From Chloroflexota bacterium (GTDB taxonomy: Bacteria; Chloroflexota; Anaerolineae; Aggregatilineales; UBA2796), in the NCBI GenBank assembly GCA_021325095.1, contig JAJPHV010000135.1, positions 1 to 42,259 of the forward strand: a DNA stretch of 42,259 bases, in the 5' to 3' direction. Of the stretch, positions 40,610 to 42,259 are shown in pieces. The position numbers were made by a program, and so were the translations under genes. Numbering within the stretch: position 1 is the first letter of the stretch; each line of letters begins with the position of its first letter. Below the pieces are notes generated by a model. The model did not search any database. It was not told the DNA's origin and saw only the letters and a program-made list of their open reading frames with translations.

Positions 40610-40722
40610 AAGATTCTCCTAAACAGCTTGTGTTGTGAATGAACCCGGCGAATATTGGACTGATCGCTTTTGACCAGTAGACGGCCCTCCTTTCTACCGA
40701 TAGCTTCCGATTGCTTTTGTCG

Positions 40723-40766
40723 AGATTTCCGATGACGACTTGTGGACTGCACCTGATCGGAAATCT
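40723..40766. promoter_or_regulatory. 11-bp perfect inverted repeat in the leader of the sugar operon
   Basis: AGATTTCCGAT (40723-40733) is exactly complementary to ATCGGAAATCT (40756-40766), with 22 bases between. It lies 114 bases upstream of the binding-protein start and 98 bases after the lacI-type gene. It may be two operator half-sites, a looped operator or an mRNA stem. A third TTCCGAT occurs at 40705-40711. The rest of the 254-base gap (40610-40863) has no gene. Confidence 0.5.
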
Positions 40767-40863
40767 GGTTAGCGGCCAACCTGTAGGGTGACCGGCGACC
40801 ACGAGACTGTGCCGGTGCAAGGCTGCGGATCGAGGCCGCACCGCCTTCACCGACTACCCAGGA

Positions 40864-41877
40864 CTAGGCTTGATCGGCGGGTGGTGGCCCGCTCGATCTG
40901 CGAATGATCATGTGCGTCGGCAAGACGATTTCCTGCGGTTCCGTTGGCCCCTCGCCCGCCAGACGTGCCAGGAGTAACTCTGTTGCTCGCTGGCCTATCT
41001 CGTAAGCAGGCTGCGCCACGACGGTCAGGAACGGCTCCATCGTCAGGGGCAAGTCGTCAAAGGCCACTATCGATATATCCTCTGGCACGCGCAGGCCGAG
41101 TTCCCGAATGGCCTGGTAAGCGCCGAGCGCGATAAAGTTATTGGCCGCAAAGAGCGCCGTCGGCAGGGGCTTTACCGCCAGGGCTCGCTTTGCCGTCCGG
41201 TAACCGCCCTCCGAGGTGAACTCACCGTAATAGATGCGCTCCGCACTGCCGCCGAGACCGGCCTCGAGCAGCGCGCGACGGTAGCCTGCGGCGCGATCCA
41301 CCGCAGTCGAGATGGTTGGTGGCCCGTTCACGAGCGCGATTCGCCGGTGGCCCAGTTCAAGCAGGTAGCACACCGCTTCGTAAGCCCCCTGTTCGGAGTC
41401 GCCCCGCACGCTGTCTACCCGCGCATTGGCAATATGGCGGTCCAGCAGCACGACAGGCGTCCCTCGATCCTGGACAAAGGAGATCGATTCCAGCGTGTGG
41501 CTGGCAGGCACAAGCAGTACGCCATCGACTTGCCTTTGTAGCAACACGTTCAAATAGCCGAGTTCTTCGCTCTGCGACTCGTCCGTGTTGCAGAACATCA
41601 CGCTGAAACCCTGCTCACTGGCCGTGTCTTCCACGCCGCGCGTGATGGTGGTGAAAAAAGGGTTGGTAATGTCGGCCAGCACCAGCGCAATCGTCTTTGT
41701 CTGCTTGAAGCGCAGGCTGCGCGCCAGGGTATTGGGGATATAGCCGAGTTCTGCAATTGCCTGCAGAACCCGCTCTCGCGTTTCAGGGCTGATGTAACTC
41801 GAATTGTTGATGACGCGCGAAACGGTCATCCTCGACACACCGGCTCGTTTGGCGACATCCCCAATCGTACTCATCAT
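40864..41877 (-). CDS. LacI family transcriptional regulator
   Basis: A 337-aa repressor. The N-terminal helix-turn-helix STIGDVAKRAGVSRMTVSRV and hinge helix (LARSLRFKQ) are typical of LacI/GalR proteins. The remainder is the periplasmic-binding-protein-like effector domain (LVLADITNPFFTTITRGVED, then VDGVLLVPASH and FDDLPLT). It sits directly upstream of the sugar ABC operon on the same strand and most likely controls it in response to its sugar. The start is ATG 41877 or 41874; ribosome-binding signals are weak. The frame upstream to 41922 is unlikely. Confidence 0.93.
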   Translation of the reverse strand: MMSTIGDVAKRAGVSRMTVSRVINNSSYISPETRERVLQAIAELGYIPNTLARSLRFKQTKTIALVLADITNPFFTTITRGVEDTASEQGFSVMFCNTDESQSEELGYLNVLLQRQVDGVLLVPASHTLESISFVQDRGTPVVLLDRHIANARVDSVRGDSEQGAYEAVCYLLELGHRRIALVNGPPTISTAVDRAAGYRRALLEAGLGGSAERIYYGEFTSEGGYRTAKRALAVKPLPTALFAANNFIALGAYQAIRELGLRVPEDISIVAFDDLPLTMEPFLTVVAQPAYEIGQRATELLLARLAGEGPTEPQEIVLPTHMIIRRSSGPPPADQA

Positions 41878-41922
41878 CTTCACGAGTCCAGGACACGCTC
41901 TGCGTATCCACAGACAATTCAA

Positions 41923-42077
41923 TCTTATATAGTTCAGTATGGTAACGGTAACATGTTATGCATAACATAACATACAATCCACCGCCTGTCAATTGGCTTG
42001 TCAGGGTAGGCGAGAATAAGAGTCATCAAACATCCCATGAAGCCAGCCAGGGGCAAGGGTGTCAGGAAAGGACGGCC
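41923..42077. other. Upstream region of the lacI-type gene
   Basis: AT-rich at 41920-41990, with no gene. It contains GGTAACGGTAAC (41941-41952) and overlapping palindromes. Nothing else is recognised here; the sequence ends in a short open frame beginning at 42078. Confidence 0.5.
41949..41968. promoter_or_regulatory. Overlapping palindromes upstream of lacI-type gene
   Basis: ATGTTATGCATAACAT (41953-41968) is a perfect 16-bp palindrome, and TAACATGTTA (41949-41958) overlaps it. The size and central symmetry fit a LacI-family operator, which suggests autoregulation, but the centre is GC rather than the usual CG. Confidence 0.5.
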
Positions 42078-42149
42078 ATGTTCTTGTGTGCCCACTGCGG
42101 ACAGATTGCCAGTGGTGCTATCTGTCGAACTTTGCTCAAATCAGGGTAG
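42078..42149 (+). CDS. Possible 23-aa Cys-containing small ORF or gene remnant
   Basis: An ATG preceded by GGAAAGGA opens the frame MFLCAHCGQIASGAICRTLL, ending at TAG after 23 codons. CAHCG looks like the first half of a zinc ribbon. It could be a truncated zinc-ribbon gene, a leader peptide or chance. A GGGGTG...CACCCC hairpin (42160-42192) with an inner GCATGA/TCATGC follows. The window ends at 42259 without another gene. Confidence 0.25.
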   Translation: MFLCAHCGQIASGAICRTLLKSG

Positions 42150-42259
42150 GATTACCTGAGGGGTGTGCATGAGATCATGCAAGAGCCACCCCAATGGACG
42201 AGATCGAACGTAAAGGTAAATGCCAAATACTGTTGGCAAGCATGGCAATTTGAAGCGCA

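Noticed and set aside
39425..40642. 405-codon plus-strand frame opposite the sugar-binding protein
   Set aside because: It is antisense to a complete solute-binding protein and has no recognisable domain.

Overview
The window looks like a chromosomal segment of a GC-rich bacterium, most likely a Chloroflexota member of the Anaerolineae type. The reasons are the gene mix (type III-D-like CRISPR effector genes, sugar ABC operon with a LacI regulator, GH78 rhamnosidase, secreted lysyl-oxidase-like protein, ECF sigma factor) and many copies of a CCCTCTC/GAGAGGG palindromic repeat. The phylum is an inference, since no rRNA or ribosomal protein gene is present.

Layout. 1-107: right end of an IS200/IS605-type element with the tail of TnpB. 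104-2217 (minus): MarR regulator, ABC ATPase and ABC-2 permease of a drug-efflux type. 2291-4680: TipA-like MerR activator with a textbook 19-bp-spacer promoter, a DinB/ClbS-like protein, a small ORF, and a CGNR regulator. 4677-8526 (minus): esterase and alpha-L-rhamnosidase. 8678-14750 (minus): an assimilatory sulfate operon in the order cysH, cysC, sat, small ORF, cysT, cysW, cysA. Two tandem leader modules precede it, each a Cys-Cys leader peptide followed by an intrinsic terminator. 15322-22393 (plus): a Cas10-like protein with degenerate catalytic motifs, three Cas7-like RAMPs, a Csx10-like protein, a Csx19-like protein, Cas6 and an unknown protein. No CRISPR array and no cas1/cas2 are visible. 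22492-23577: glycosyltransferase. 23587-26888 (minus): GGCT-like protein, S51-like pseudo-peptidase, KDPG aldolase, HemL. 27013-28861 (plus): response regulator, ECF sigma factor and membrane anti-sigma-like protein. 28858-31653 (minus): lysyl-oxidase-like secreted protein and another secreted protein. 31724-34961: dehydrogenase, MazG-like protein, tmRNA (ssrA), zinc-ribbon protein and membrane DnaJ-like protein. 34971-41877 (minus): LacI regulator, sugar-binding protein, two permeases, xylulokinase-like kinase and a zinc-ribbon protein.

The most interesting material is as follows. First, the duplicated cysteine leader-peptide attenuators upstream of the sulfate operon form a self-consistent translation-coupled switch. 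Second, the reduced type III-D-like locus has a Cas10 that lacks an HD domain and has SLHGW where GGDD is expected. Third, the bacterial lysyl-oxidase-like protein keeps the copper histidines and the Lys/Tyr pair of the LTQ cofactor. Fourth, a dispersed palindromic repeat occurs seven times in one orientation, and two copies supply near-identical C-terminal tails and stop codons to unrelated proteins.
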